A DNA stretch of 64,000 bases, taken from NCBI GenBank assembly GCA_000469685.2, contig LS997563.1, forward strand, positions 42,045,151-42,109,150, given 5' to 3'. Positions 44,473-58,269 of this stretch are shown here, one piece after another (position 1 is the stretch's first letter; every line of letters begins with the position of its first letter). Position numbers and translations under genes: made by a program. The notes below the pieces were generated by a model that saw only the letters and a program-made list of their open reading frames with translations, was not told the DNA's origin and ran no database searches. Source of the DNA: Haemonchus contortus. Lineage: Eukaryota > Nematoda > Chromadorea > Rhabditida > Trichostrongylidae.

Positions 44473-44733
44473 ATGATGACCGAACAGCAGCAGGCCACAG
44501 TTGACAATAAAGAAGCTCCAAACAGCGATCAGCTGCATGAAAATCTTTTAAATCAACAGAATACGCCGATGAGCACGGCGTACACGAGCTTCTCAAACGC
44601 CGTAAATCATTTTGATGGGAATTTCGGTCTGGGCAAGAGCAACAATGAAACGGACAATTTGAATGCGAAAAGACTCTCCAACATATTTTCCCACAACTGT
44701 TGGGGAAATAGCTCACCACTAGAAATTATATGA
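44473..44733 (+). CDS. Hypothetical Asn/Gln/Ser-rich protein, divergent to EFHD
   Basis: ATGATG at 44473 opens an 86-codon frame to TGA at 44733. It reads MMTEQQQATVDNKEAPNSDQ, MSTAYTSFSNAVNHFDGN, and KRLSNIFSHNCWGNSSPLEI. The composition is polar and transcription-factor-like at the N-terminus, with no domain recognised. It starts only 31 bases from the outermost visible EFHD exon on the other strand, so it is either a divergent gene or antisense within an EFHD intron. The frame may be a first exon rather than a whole gene, since the region after it is low-complexity. Confidence 0.42.
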   Translation: MMTEQQQATVDNKEAPNSDQLHENLLNQQNTPMSTAYTSFSNAVNHFDGNFGLGKSNNETDNLNAKRLSNIFSHNCWGNSSPLEII

Positions 44734-44859
44734 ATGATATGATCTACAGGCTTCTGAGCACGAGATATCGAATCAATTCCAATGTTCATTTCAGAAGTGT
44801 AGTTCTATGGGAGATGCTATGAGGATTTGATTCAATACAAAAAATAAATTTCCACAAAT

Positions 44860-46566
<1,707 letters not shown>

Positions 46567-46668
46567 AAGCATGATTATCATCAGTACTATTATTATTATG
46601 GTTAGCTTCTGCGTTAAATAATGTGTTAGATAAATACAGTTGAACAGTTAAACAAGTGAGAAATCAAA

Positions 46669-46700
<32 letters not shown>

Positions 46701-49700
46701 AGCACTTGTCACCATCGCTATCATTTTAGTTAAAAACGTGTTCTCATCGATCCTAACCGAAATTACAAGGTTTCCCCTCGGTTGTATTGTTTGTGAAAAT
46801 GGGGCTCGAAGATATATTTACTTGTTTATTTGTTTATTTATTCATCTGCTAAATTTAATGTACTATATTCTGGGAAATGTTCAGTATAATAATTTCTATT
46901 GATCACCATTAATATTACTGTTATAATTATAGTAGTTACCACTATTACGACCGCTATTATTATTAGTATTAATTATTATTATTATTGTGAATAATATTAT
47001 GCTACGAAAGTGGATGTGAGATGAGGATTGAGTTTAAAAAACAGAGGTCTATAGGGTTTTTATAAGGTTAACTGCACGGAAGACCAGAAATTCCCCCAAG
47101 TTGTCAGGATTTTTGAATTCAGGAGAGTGAAATGGAATTCTTTGCAAACTCCTTGGTGGTCGAGGACAAGCGACCTATTCGGAACAAAGAAAGAAATACG
47201 TTCAAGACAGCAGCTGTCGCTGAAAAATCGCATCGGACGGGAGGCGCCGGAAATGTCCAGTGGCCAACGAAAATATGATACTCCTACTGGAGAGCTTAGT
47301 GAGCCCATGTAATCGGACACGAATGCCCTCAATCAGGGCTCGGACATAAGAACCATGTTAGTAGGGCTAATCAGAGGTTCCAGTTAGGAAACCATGAAAG
47401 GGACCATAATTAGGGCTCACCACTCAACCTCAGACTAACTGAATCACATCCGATCGGGGGGATTGGCTTCAAAGAGAGCAAATCGAAGGATTTTGGGGAG
47501 AATGAGTAACCGGCACTACCTATGAAGACTACTTCAATCAACTTTCCAGCAATTGGAGTCCAACAGCTCCTTTCGTTCTCCTTGAGAGGTCGTCAGGATA
47601 TCGGAATTGGTAATCTACCTGTACAAGTATTTGAGGAACCAGCCAATGGACTGCTTCACATCTTGACCACTCCAGATAGAACTGGTAACAAACGTTATGT
47701 ACGATCTCTACCCCTTTCCGAACAGCCGAGAGAAGGTAGGTTTGGCTGAGACACAATGAATCATACCCGAGATCCGAAACTTGGACCTCATTACCTCATT
47801 ACTCCTGCTATTACTCCTAACTGCTATTACTCCAACCAATAGGTAAGGGTAAGTCATAGCAACTGAAGAATGCACAAATCAAAGCACAAACATACCACGA
47901 GGACCCATGGTTGCCCGAAGATATGAATGAATGAAAGTGCCACTGGAGGCGTAAAGAAAGTTCATCGAGTATAATATAATAGGATGGACCGGCTGGCTTT
48001 CAGAAGAACCTCTTCAACGGATAATCCGAATGGAGCCGTGAAATCGGGAGCATAAAGGAGGATTAGGGAAATGAGGCCCATAACGTGGGGTGGTTGCGGA
48101 GAAACTTATCAACTCAAGCACAGGTTACGGTAGATAGTAATTGTAAGAGAAAGTTTAAAAATGAATATTAAGGAAGAGTAAAAAGAAGGGAAAACACAAG
48201 TGTCAATGACGGGTTACAAGAAATGTAGGGCGCAGTATTTGACACAAATTACTACACACTCTTTAGACTTGATCGATCGTCAGAGTGGCATTGATCATTG
48301 AGATCTCTACTCAATGAGTATACTTATCAAAACTGGTAAGAGAAGACTTTCGTTGAAGAAGTACTAGCGACAGATTCCCTTCGGGTTTCCCTTTTCATAC
48401 CGGGCAGCCACGATTGACTTAAGTCATCTTTTATCCGTTCATGAAAAGCGAGCCCCACTCATTTCACCGGAAGGACATTGGGCCCGTGATTGAAATCCAT
48501 GGCCACGGTAAATTTAAATACAAAATTTCTCTTGAAGGAACCTTCACAGAATTTGAACTGGATTTGTTTCGTAGCTTTAAGATTAGCCTGGGAGGAAATT
48601 TCTGAGAGAAACAGCACCTCTTCTACTCTTAAAGCCCCTCCCCTTTTACAAGTCACGCCTACGTCCGTTTAAATAAGAACTTATCTAGTGCTATGTACTT
48701 GTTGTACAGTAATGGCAAGAAAAGTCAGTCTGTCTGTAGGGATCGTAAAGCTCAAAAAGGAATAGATTTATCGTCGTACTGCCACTTTTCAGCTAATTTT
48801 TATGAAAACCATTGCAATAGCTTACTAACTCCTCTTAGATGCACCATGTAATGAACACCTTCGGAGGCTTAGCTCAGTGAAGGCTTGAATTGGAAGGATT
48901 CGGCTAGTACAATTGCATATTTTGGAAAACTAGAAAGTGGAAAGATTGGCCATTTCACTTCATTTTCGCCTGAGTTCAGAATCGTTAAAGAGATAGCAAC
49001 CCCTCGCTTCGCTGAATAACCTCGAAGTTGCCATTGCTACGAGATTGCTTCGAACTCCCTTTCCTCCCAAAAGCGTTCGTTTCAAAAACCAAAAATATTT
49101 CAATAGCTTCCAATTTGAGCAAAAATTCTATACAAACTTAGAAGTATCGAGAGTATCCAATGATTTGAAAACACCGCCGAAAATTGCCCAAAACAGAAAG
49201 AAGTGAAAGAAAACAGAAGCAGGAGTGAGATGGCAACGGAGCATTTCCGAAATCAAATCCGAAAAGAGGGAAAAAGGTACCTGATAGAAAGGAAATGTAG
49301 AAAAAACAGAAAACTATTCGTACTCCAATTGCATAGAGGAGTCAGCCGATATATAATAGTAATATGATTGTGCATGGGTACTTCCAGGTGTTTTCGATTT
49401 TGGAATTGTCATATATACAGCTCAAATTATAAAAAGACGTTATAAAGTTTAAAATAAGCAAAATGAGTAAGTAATCTACGTACTCTTTTCTTAGTAAATG
49501 AGTAAGCTAACGAGTCATTCCCGACCCTCATTCAACTAGAACGCTTACAATACAACAATACTGCCTCTTCAAATGATCTTAATTTCACTAGACAAAAAAG
49601 CTATATAAAAGGTTAATGGGAAGTAATCGGAGATACGGACAGTAGCGTAAGGAGGAGAAGAAGAACATCGGTCTCAATAACCAGCTGACCGACGGTACGA

Positions 49701-49995
49701 CTATGTATTGGTGTCAATTCAATAAGGGTAGACAGAGGACGAAGAATCGGATGGTGGCAGATGGGAATGAATCATTTACGGACTACCGAATCCGAATGTC
49801 ATCAATCATACACCATTGTAAAAAACAAAACACGATTCTTAGTCTCATCGGGTGAATCATTCTTCAAAGCCAGTTTTATACTAGTAATCAATTCGGACTG
49901 CCAAAAAAAAACAGTAGTGGTCATTCTTACATGTCAAGCTGCCTCCACAATCGAGAAGTTTTACAAGATTGAAGAATTACAAAAACACTTGGGCC
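46567..49995. other. No supported gene; simple repeats
   Basis: An (AAAT)n tract lies at 46665-46699. A 75-codon plus frame at 47522 (MKTTSINFPAIGVQQLLSF) has a plausible composition but no family and an equally open minus frame. Nothing else rises above background. Confidence 0.4.
46665..46699. repeat. (AAAT)n microsatellite
   Basis: About eight consecutive AAAT units. A similar shorter tract is at 52313-52337. Confidence 0.85.
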
Positions 49996-50003
49996 TTGGG
50001 TAG

Positions 50004-50262
50004 GGGTGTGGTGCGTCAGGAACGAAATGGTCGCGTCGCGGTGAGAGGGGGGTCGCGCGCGAAGGAATGTAGCAGGATGCAGCAGTAGGTAGGAAATACA
50101 AGAACAAAAGTACTAATAGTAGAATTATGCATAAAATAATGATCGCATATCGATTGAGCTGTATGAAGAACGCTAGAGCTGTAATAACGGCGAATGAAAT
50201 GTCCGCGACAACCGCGTTCGGCAAACCGATTACCCAAAATCGTTCCTAACGCCCGTCTCCCC
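50004..50262 (-). mobile_element. 259 bp non-autonomous element C, copy 1, with 8 bp target duplication
   Basis: Perfect direct repeats TTGGGTAG flank it at 49996-50003 and 50263-50270. The ends are loosely inverted (GGGTGTGGTGCGTCAGGAAC against GGGGAGACGGGCGTTAGGAA). The interior matches 60381-60639 throughout. On the minus strand both copies keep an open frame containing a hydrophobic run (ILLLVLLFLYFL) and CYIPSRATPLSPRRDHFVP. An 8 bp duplication suggests the hAT superfamily; the superfamily is inference. Confidence 0.85.
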
Positions 50263-50270
50263 TTGGGTAG

Positions 50271-52080
50271 AATCTGCGCTTGTGCCTTCCGGCTACCATG
50301 CTCTTTATCCCTTATACTACAAAGACTACCCTTCTCAAGTAGCTTCGTTTCTGAATTAAGTGGAAGATTATGCAAAGCACAAGTAAGGGTTCAAACCGAT
50401 CCGAGGCCGAAGTTCTACCCATAAATCACTAGTAACGAAAATACCTTTATCGAGACAAAGATTACTACGCCACCACATTTAAATTCGGAACCCTCCTTTA
50501 AACCTCTCAAAAAAACCTTTTCAAAAACTTCTTTGTTGACGACTGAGAGAGAGAGATAGACTTGCTGTCTCGTACAAAAGTTGTCTCCTAAGGATTCTAG
50601 CCTCGAACCAAGACATGGGCTAATGAGGCGTGAAACACCGCCGAGTGAGGCTGTCTCCGAACGAGTTGGAAGATTTTGTAACGGAAACAGTTTATTCAAA
50701 AAGAAAAGGAGTTCAACAGGTGGGATGAAATGTATGAATTACAGCCAGGGCTTTAAAGGGCGGATGATCTACTTCGATAACGATTTTTTTTCAAGGTTCA
50801 CTGTTCAAAAATAAATCTTCACAGTATGAATTTGATGGAAGCCCTAAAAAACTTGAGCAATACACTTTATAATTTTTTTTGCTATATGTGCAGAGCGCAG
50901 GAAAAAGAATCGAATGGATTGGAAGCACACAGCATCTGACCGATTTATAATCCCGATACTTAGTCTTGGAGAGCCTAATTATAGCATATACATAGTGATT
51001 AGCAGATTGTTACCTAAAAGTCTTCAAAGACATTAGTTTTTTCTTGAAAATTTTGAAGCCAATAAAGGAAATGTTGCGTTGCGTTGGAGCAACCGACCCG
51101 AATGGTGATTTCTGACTCAGTTCGTCCACCTTTTTTCCTCAAATTTTATCATCGACAAAACAAATTTTATTAAATTCCCAGCCTACAATTATTGATGGAG
51201 GTCGTGTGCGTGGCATATCCTTGAAAAGTAAGCAGCGATTCATTTTGTTTTCATTATCTTATTAAGACTTTATTTGTTCCAATTCGTCGGTTCACAGGTT
51301 CAGTTCATTCTCTGTTTGACTTATCGACTCATATTTGAGCTCATAAATAAGCAAATAAACAAACAAAACTGAATAAGTAAACAAATCCATTCCTTTGAAA
51401 TAAATGAATTCGAGGAAAGAGAATGGGAATGACTCTAGGAAGAAGAGATTAGATAGTAAACAAAAATCAGCTCTGGGAAAACTTAAAATTAGTAGAAAGG
51501 CAACTCAACTTCATCCTCAGTAAACATTACTGTAGTATGGTTAGGCGATCTACCACTGTTCAGAACAGATATGACGAATATATGATGAGAGGTGTAAGAA
51601 GTGTCGCTAAAAAGAGAGATCTGAAGATAACGGGGGATAGGCAGTGATGGCAGGAGAGCATATGGGACCGAAGAGATGACAGAAGTAGATAGAGGACGAT
51701 TGCGGTCGAGAGGGACGGTCTGATTGAAGATGATTGCCCATGTCCTATGAATGAACGACTCTACCGCCACACATCGCGAACCATCTGCTCAAGTATTGGA
51801 GAGTGGGAGAAATTCTATGACAATCCGAGGATTAAAGCCCTAGCTATAGGAGGGAATGCGCCATGAAATAGCCCTGCAGTCAATTTTGTAATTAGCATTT
51901 TCGAATGCACGAATTCGAGCGGAAACATAGATCTAGTCTTTCGGAGATGCGACTGAAGGTGCTGAGCTACCCCTTCCAATACCTTACTCTGCGTTGGTAA
52001 ACTTCGGTAACCATAAGAAGTAGTGGCGGAAGTAGCGCTGTGACAAATGGCGCCCACTGACTGTCACACGCATACTCCAA
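50271..52080. other. No supported gene
   Basis: Short frames on both strands (50415-50814, 51489-51770) lack motifs and splice partners. A GAGAGAGAGAGA tract is at 50545-50556. Confidence 0.4.
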
Positions 52081-52084
52081 GAAT

Positions 52085-52265
52085 CTCATCCCGGACCGAT
52101 ATTCGCCCAGGTCAACTAGGCCTCCCATACATCCAGGGTCGGTTGATTAATGTTTGATTCGTCTGGGAAGATAAAAGCACTGACTTGTATCTAAGCTGGC
52201 AATCGCAAAACCGTTTTATAGACGAACCATTCAGAACGTCTCTACATACGACTCTGAATGGAAAA
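52085..52265 (+). mobile_element. tRNA-derived SINE copy, 3' part
   Basis: CATCCCGGACCGATATTCGC, TTGATTCGTCTGGGAAGAT and AAAAGCACTGACTTGTAT follow the order of the body in 57225-57520. The head with box A is missing or too diverged. Confidence 0.55.
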
Positions 52266-52312
52266 TGACTGCGGAGTGCTTTCCAGTAATGTTAATGCAT
52301 TCTATCTAGTAA

Positions 52313-52337
52313 AAATAAATAAATAAATAAATAAATA
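52313..52337. repeat. (AAAT)n microsatellite
   Basis: About six AAAT units directly after a SINE copy, possibly its tail. Confidence 0.75.
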
Positions 52338-52475
52338 ATGGGATTGACTAATGCCAAGGAGCTTCAAACTTTGAATTTTACAACAATACGCTACAAGAAA
52401 TATGTAGAAGTACTAGTAAGGAGAGTAGCAGTAACCTACAGGCTGTTTGGAGCTGTGAAGGGTAAAGTGGGTGAT

Positions 52476-52490
52476 GGGGGAGGGGGGGGG
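52476..52490 (+). repeat. G tract
   Basis: Five G, one A, nine G. It lies about 100 bases beyond the possible gene end at 52586. Confidence 0.75.
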
Positions 52491-52585
52491 TTCCAAGCAC
52501 AAACACTGGCAAGATTGGGTATAAACGCTCCAGGAGTGGGTATAAATACGCCCAAGTTTTAGGACAAAGTTATTTGTTATTATTA

Positions 52586-52851
52586 TTATGATTCGAAGTT
52601 ATTAGCGCCCGTCAGACCTCCACCGTCTCCTCCACCATCACCAGGAGCAGTTTGGACTTGGGAAGAGGCCGGATTCGAATGAGGACTTCAAAGAGAACTG
52701 GGCATTCTGCCAAGGGCACACAGGACCTGCGAATAAGGGATAGACAAAGTTTAATAAATGGTAGTAAAGCAGTACCTGTTCCTAAACTGAGACCTACGAA
52801 TAGCCTATAAAAGCCGTTGAAACCGCTTCTAGCCTTTTTGCTAGCCGTCAT
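52586..52851 (-). CDS. Possible small two-exon gene, unknown product
   Basis: ATG at 52851 opens MTASKKARSGFNGFYRLFVG, then LSLGT, to an ACAG/GTACTG donor near 52775. An acceptor (CTTATTCGCAG) follows near 52730. Three frames compete after it. The one ending at 52586 is Gly-rich (QVQTAPGDGGGDGGG, LTGANNFES) and looks most natural, but it is not in phase with the first exon through the visible sites. An extra splice or a frame change would be needed. Confidence 0.3.
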
Positions 52852-53783
52852 TAAGCCTTGCGAATCCGTATAATTTACACACGCTACCCGTTTTTATAAC
52901 GGTTGCTATGGTCATAAACCGCTTGGATCTTTCATGGCTTCGAGGAATGTCGTCGTGCAGGAGCTCCGATTTGACGGCTAGTGAAGACTCAAAGCCATTA
53001 AAATTGCCTCTTTGCCCATTCATTTTTACTAGTTCGCAGCTTACATAGACCAGTCTATGGAATAAACAGAAAAAGCCAAGCAGGTCGTACGAAGATTGGA
53101 GGAATCCAGATCATTCTGGAATGTTCTGGAAGTCCTCGTAGAACTACTAAATAAGGACAGTGCACACTTACGCACCTTAACGACTCCAGTTCCCTCTTCC
53201 TCGCTTATTTAACACTCTAATAAACAGACTAGCTTCCCATATCCGACAAGTGCACCCTTACGAGCTCAAATCCGGCCACTCCGCTACAGAAGTCTATCGA
53301 AACTCGGATCAAGTTTATGGCTTCAAAGCCAGTTCTGAACGGTACTGTGTTTGTTTGGTTCCAGTCGTCCACAGGCGGTACGAGAAGGTCGAAGATGAGC
53401 CCTCGGTCTGGTTAACGGACTGCCGACTCCGGATATGATATGCGCATAATAATCAGAAAATCCATCGTTCGAGAAATGTCCACTGGAAATTTCGGAAAGT
53501 GAAGATCCTACTGGAATTCTCTGGAAATTCCAAGGAAATGCTATCTAAAGAAGGTACTCAAAGTACTCGGTACTCAGGTGAATTTCCATGATAGGTAGCA
53601 CTACAGTATTTGTGTGGCTAGAAGAATCCAGAAAAATCAGGACTTGTGAAATTTCTGGAAGATCCCCATATCTATAGGACACACTCCAGAAGTTTGGCAT
53701 TTAAATAACGCCAAGGCCTTCCTTCACTTTTTATCTACACCCTAATATAAACAACACGTCATAAGGGTTAAGTAAGCAAAAGA

Positions 53784-53974
53784 TCTACGGAAGTAGTGAA
53801 AGCGGTGACTGGCGAAAGCTATGGCGAAAGTTCTAGAGAAGGGACTATTGGAGAATGGAATACTCTCCGAAGAGCAATGGCCAGTGGCAGAGCGACAGTT
53901 AAAAACCTCATTGAAGCGCTGCTAGCCTGGGCAAGCGGAATCAATAGTGGCAATGAGAATTTCAACATGCATAG
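53784..53974 (+). CDS. Candidate exon, unknown product
   Basis: A 63-codon open stretch ends at a CATAG/GTGACC donor. It reads STEVVKAVTGESYGESSREG, TIGEWNTLRRAMASGRATVK, and NLIEALLAWASGINSGNE. The composition is coding-like and amphipathic, with no family assignment. No acceptor with a clear pyrimidine tract is visible upstream. Confidence 0.33.
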
Positions 53975-55140
53975 GTGACCACAAGTCCTCAAATAGAAGA
54001 AGTTTATCTGACTAATTATCCACTTAGTTGCTTATGCCAAGGTTTGTTCAGTGGAGAGGTAGAGCAAGTGTATTAGGCGCTGATACCGAATGCTCGACGG
54101 CGGGATGAAATCCTACCCAGCAGGTCCAAGCTGCCCCCTTTTTTCAATTTTCTTTAGTGTAAGGCTTGCATCTCGAAGCTCACGTTAAAAATGATTTCTA
54201 AGACCCTAAATGAACATGTGACCCCCTCCCATATATGGCAGTGCCAGACGAGTGACGGCCCAGAATGGCGCTATCAGAGCCGAAAGATTGTGTTGGCTGT
54301 ATGCCACACCCAAAAGTGGACGAGTTTTGATGACATTGTAGAAACAGCATCATTCAGGAGAGTTTCAATGTTGCAAATTCAAACAACTACTTGTGATCGA
54401 TGACGACGGTGGAAGGCAGTGTCGGAAATTTCTGGCTTGATGTAATCAGCCCTATGCTATTACAACACTGAAATCTATTCTAGGTTTCCCCTCCATGCCG
54501 TTTCCGTCATGGTAAACTCGTACCACCTCTATTTTCACTACTTTTAGAACCTCATTTTCGCGGAGTAAGCAGATTTTCTTGCTTTCTTCGCCACCGATGT
54601 GCTACTTTCAAGCTGTAATTGCGCCTTTTGACATCAAAGTGTACCTCAAAGTTATCGTGAACGGTCTCTTCGGGTTGGTAAACAAATGGGATACATCCTA
54701 GAAACTAACATTGAAACTAGTTGGACCGAAAAGATTTCGAATCGAATTGTTGGGAAAGAAGAGACAGGGAATCAACGAAGGAATGGGACGCAATGAAATT
54801 TTAGAAGAGTTAAAATTTTAAAAAAAAAAATATAGTAAATTTCACTTGAAGTGCATATTCATCATTTTAGAGGCTTCACGCTTGAGTATATGTAATTAAA
54901 AAGGAAATGTAAAAGTATTCGAACATTGCCCAGAAAGTTTACTATTGTAACAAAGGGCATAAACTAAAAAGATAAGGTCTCTGGCCGCGTCCCTCGATCA
55001 GTCCCATTTCTAGGATGGCTTCCATGGTGGATTAGAAGGAGTCAGTACAATCCACCCCATACGGAATCGTAATATTTTTGCTCCTCTCAGTTACTATAAA
55101 CCACGGGGGATTCAAAACTATTGACTTCTTGGTTTCATAG

Positions 55141-55238
55141 GTCACCGAAGAAACATTCAGAGTGACGGATCCCTTCGAACCAAAGTACAAATTGAATGCG
55201 AGGCCAGTAGTCGATTGGGAGGAACTGATGGAAATAAG
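55141..55238 (+). CDS. Candidate internal exon, unknown product
   Basis: Bounded by TTCTTGGTTTCATAG and AAATAAG/GTACGC, 98 bases, phase 0 in and phase 2 out. It reads VTEETFRVTDPFEPKYKLNA, then RPVVDWEELMEIR. The acidic-hydrophobic pattern and both splice sites are good, but no partner exon was found within 500 bases on either side. The family is unknown. Confidence 0.42.
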
Positions 55239-56063
55239 GTACGCACTCCAAAAAGGCATTAGGTGACAGAATGGAACGTGTAGGTAGGTAAGTGGGGCTA
55301 GTTTTCTGGACAGAGCCGTTCCCATACAACATGTTGTAATTAAGAGTAGAAACTATTTAACGCGTAAATTGGAGGCAATTACGTCGTCACGCTAGCGGCT
55401 TGCCTTCGCCCATGCCAGACGGACTCCGCGTTGTGGAATTGAGGTTCGCGACGAATTCTCCCGAATTCTGGCCAATGAACATACCAGATAAATTCGGTCT
55501 TCCATGTCCTCTATAGAAATAAGATTGTAGTGGGTTGGGCCTAGTCAAGAATATGCTAGTGATGGTATGGGAAACCTCGCTTTTGGGAGTTCGCCTGACC
55601 TACAAATCTTGATGCTGTCTTCTCACCCATAGACCCTACTTTAATCTCAGTTGAGTGAAGAAGCCTCTTCTCCAATGATGACAAGGGTGTGCTCGATACC
55701 CATGCGGGACAGCGTAACAATCAACCAGTAAAATCTACTAAGACGACGAGCGAGACAACTAGCAAGGAAATGCTGCGGATCGGGCATAATGTCAAACACA
55801 TCTGTATATGTATCAAACAAGTTTAAAACTTTGAACGGTGCTCAAAGGACAGTGAAAAGCTCACGTTTACAGATCCATATCTGCTGTAAGAACCGAAAAC
55901 TTCAGGATATCTTGGATGTTAAAGATACCATTCAACATTACTAAGGAAAATAAATCTATGCCGATTCTTCCAGAAACTTCTGAATTTTCGCAGAAATATC
56001 AGGAGCTTCACGAATATTTTGGATGCTGTACAAGAAAGGCAGAAAGAGAGTCATGGAACCTAC

Positions 56064-56133
56064 CTTGTAAGATCTTGTTCCTTCTTTCCAACAAAGCTGA
56101 CAACTCGTCGCCGTTGTCTTGGGAATAAGCCTT
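56064..56133 (-). CDS. Candidate internal exon, unknown product
   Basis: On the minus strand GTCGGTGTTTCAG precedes and CAAG/GTAGGT follows. The 70-base exon reads KAYSQDNGDELSALLERRNK, then ILQ. A possible next exon after CTTGTACAG (near 56030) can be read IQNIREAPDISAKIQKFLEE, but that frame pairs only with a different frame of this exon. Helical secreted nematode proteins look like this, but no family can be claimed. Confidence 0.35.
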
Positions 56134-57224
56134 CTGAAACACCGACCAATTAGCTAAGATTCAGATAGTTGCAATTGAAAAGCCAATATAATGACATAGA
56201 TTCTTTACAACCAGTTTTTGGTAATAGAAAGGCTATTGTCCAGGAAAAGTCCTGATCTTCGTCCTACGACTCTTCTAGGACAAATAGCAGGAGGGTCAGG
56301 ACCTAATACCAGACAGTGTTCAATCCGTTAGAATCACGACCTTCCAGTCAACATTAGACCCATTTTCCACTAACCCCAAGCCACTGACGAGCCTCAGGGG
56401 TAGGTGGAGACGGTGGTTTGTCTAATGAAGAGGCGGAAAAAGCCATCCCTAGTCTGTCCGATTACTTTGTTAATTTTGAGCTAACAATTTTTACAGAGGA
56501 CTTCGTTGGCGTTCATGTTGACGAGTAAAAAAATCCAAGTTAATGTAAGTAACAATTAAGCATCATTCAGAGAAATACTCCCAATCGCGTACATCAGAAA
56601 GACACATCTCTTTGACTACAAATAAATTAAATTGAACTAAAAAAATTCTGCTGAAACTCTGTAAGTAGAGCTCGCCTGCATATGTGAAGACGGTTTGTTT
56701 TGCCGTTCAGCAAACATTTTCACTGTGGTCGTCGCACCGACACTCGGCATGGACAGCTTCTGTGAAAGTGCATGCAGCCATTAAACGCAGCTAATTCAAC
56801 AAATAAAAGAACTATTTTTATCAAACTCGAAGTGGTTATTCATCACAAAGAACCATCTTTGATTACTACAAAATGTTACAATCAGAGGACCTTTCTTTAT
56901 GACGTCTGCGCCACATATTCCCATCAGAAATTGTCGTTTTGCTATAACTTCTGTGAAAATATTCCGGGAAGCAGACTTTTACAGAGCTTTGGTAATGGCA
57001 AATACGAAAACATAAAGCAAACATCAAATTTACTATGAACCCGGGTAACTGATTAGTTTACTAGTGGCGGATTTTAATACATATGGGTATGGGAGGGTAG
57101 CAGACTATCCACTTCGTCGAAAATTTGGAGATTCTACTTTGCACTGGGTCAGTACCATGATCTTTATCCCTTATACTACCATGACTACTATTGCTACTTT
57201 TACTCTTATTGCAGGAAAAGGGCA

Positions 57225-57520
57225 GAGGTCGTCTAGCGGCACATGGCGCACTATCACACATGCATGGTCACGGGTTCGATTCCCGCATCGATATCCGCCT
57301 AAGCCAATCAATCCCTCTATCCCTCCGGGGTCATTTAATTGGTACCAGACTCGCCTAATAGAATAAAAGCATTGACTTTAAAAACGACCAGCCACAGCAA
57401 GTCATTGTATGAGCCACATGCTCCTTCAATACGCCAATACGATTCTGAGTAAGAGTCGAACGCGGGGCAAATCCCTCAAAGATCAGACGGGATTAATCAA
57501 AGACAGCGGGTCAATTAAAC
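57225..57520 (+). mobile_element. tRNA-derived SINE, best-preserved copy
   Basis: The head GTCGTCTAGCGGCACATGGC acts as a box A region. A perfect box B (GGTTCGATTCC in GGGTTCGATTCCCGC) lies about 40 bases later. The body carries GGTACCAGACTCG, AAAAGCATTGAC and TCATTGTATGAGCCACATGC. The tail has GCGGGGCAAATCCCTC and ends CAGACGGGATTAAT. At least five other copies occur in this window. Confidence 0.8.
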
Positions 57521-57853
57521 AGAAATAAATAGAACCTTATTATTACAATAGAAGCGCCCTATTATCGCAGCTTTCAACCAGTTCCTATAAAAATCGTGAG
57601 ATGAACGTTGAATTTAAAATAGCGCCCTGCAAATGTTAAGAACGACCAAATCAATGTGATGGGTTTGCAACGCAGAAAATCAGGCTTTTTCAAAGGCTTT
57701 CTTCTCTCCTCTACCAGCTATCTATCCTTGAATCTTCGTTAGCAGCTAATTCACTTTTCCGAACCACTGAACAGTAAGATTTAATAGTAAGATCCGGATG
57801 ACAGGTATTTTTTCGGGGTTACTGTAGCGCTGTCTGTTAACAACAATCAAATC

Positions 57854-57883
57854 ACGGTACAGGGATAGAGATCCCTGTACCGT
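57854..57883. repeat. 12 bp perfect hairpin
   Basis: ACGGTACAGGGA pairs with TCCCTGTACCGT around a six-base loop. No transcript context is known. It lies about 80 bases from the element at 57965. Confidence 0.7.
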
Positions 57884-57964
57884 TATCCTAGTGCTTTGCT
57901 ACGGATGACAGCACAACAATCAAGATTTTAAGGGATCATCATACTTTATGGACCAAAACTATCC

Positions 57965-58256
57965 GGAGAACGTCCGTTGCGCGTGTCCGTCGAAAGTAGG
58001 TCACCCCGCCCACTTCGCGCGCGGCGCATCACACTGAGGTCTCGAGATGACATTACAGTACTACCAAGTGTCATTGGAGCAAATGATTTGCATTTGTCTG
58101 TGTTATCTTCTTCTTAAACTGACTGCCGTGGACCAAACGCAAAGCGTATGCCCCGCTGACAACTGCGACGTCTGTCAAACATCGCGGGGCGGCTCGCCGC
58201 GTGCGTCGGCTGCGGCGTGACCTAGTTTCGACGGACACGCGCAACGAAGCGCACCC
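57965..58256. mobile_element. 292 bp inverted-repeat element D with 9 bp target duplication
   Basis: AAACTATCC occurs directly outside both ends (57956-57964 and 58257-58265). The terminal inverted repeats share CGTTGCGCGTGTCCGTCGAA and continue with one mismatch through TAGGTCAC. A GC-rich, non-coding interior fits a miniature element. A 9 bp duplication is typical of Mutator-like elements; the class is inference. Confidence 0.85.
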
Positions 58257-58269
58257 AAACTATCCCAGA

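Noticed and set aside
54043..54125. A tRNA-like stretch (GAGAGGTAGAGCAAGTG ... GAAATCCTACCC)
   Set aside because: It lacks a box B consensus and the arms do not pair, so it was not listed as a tRNA-like feature.
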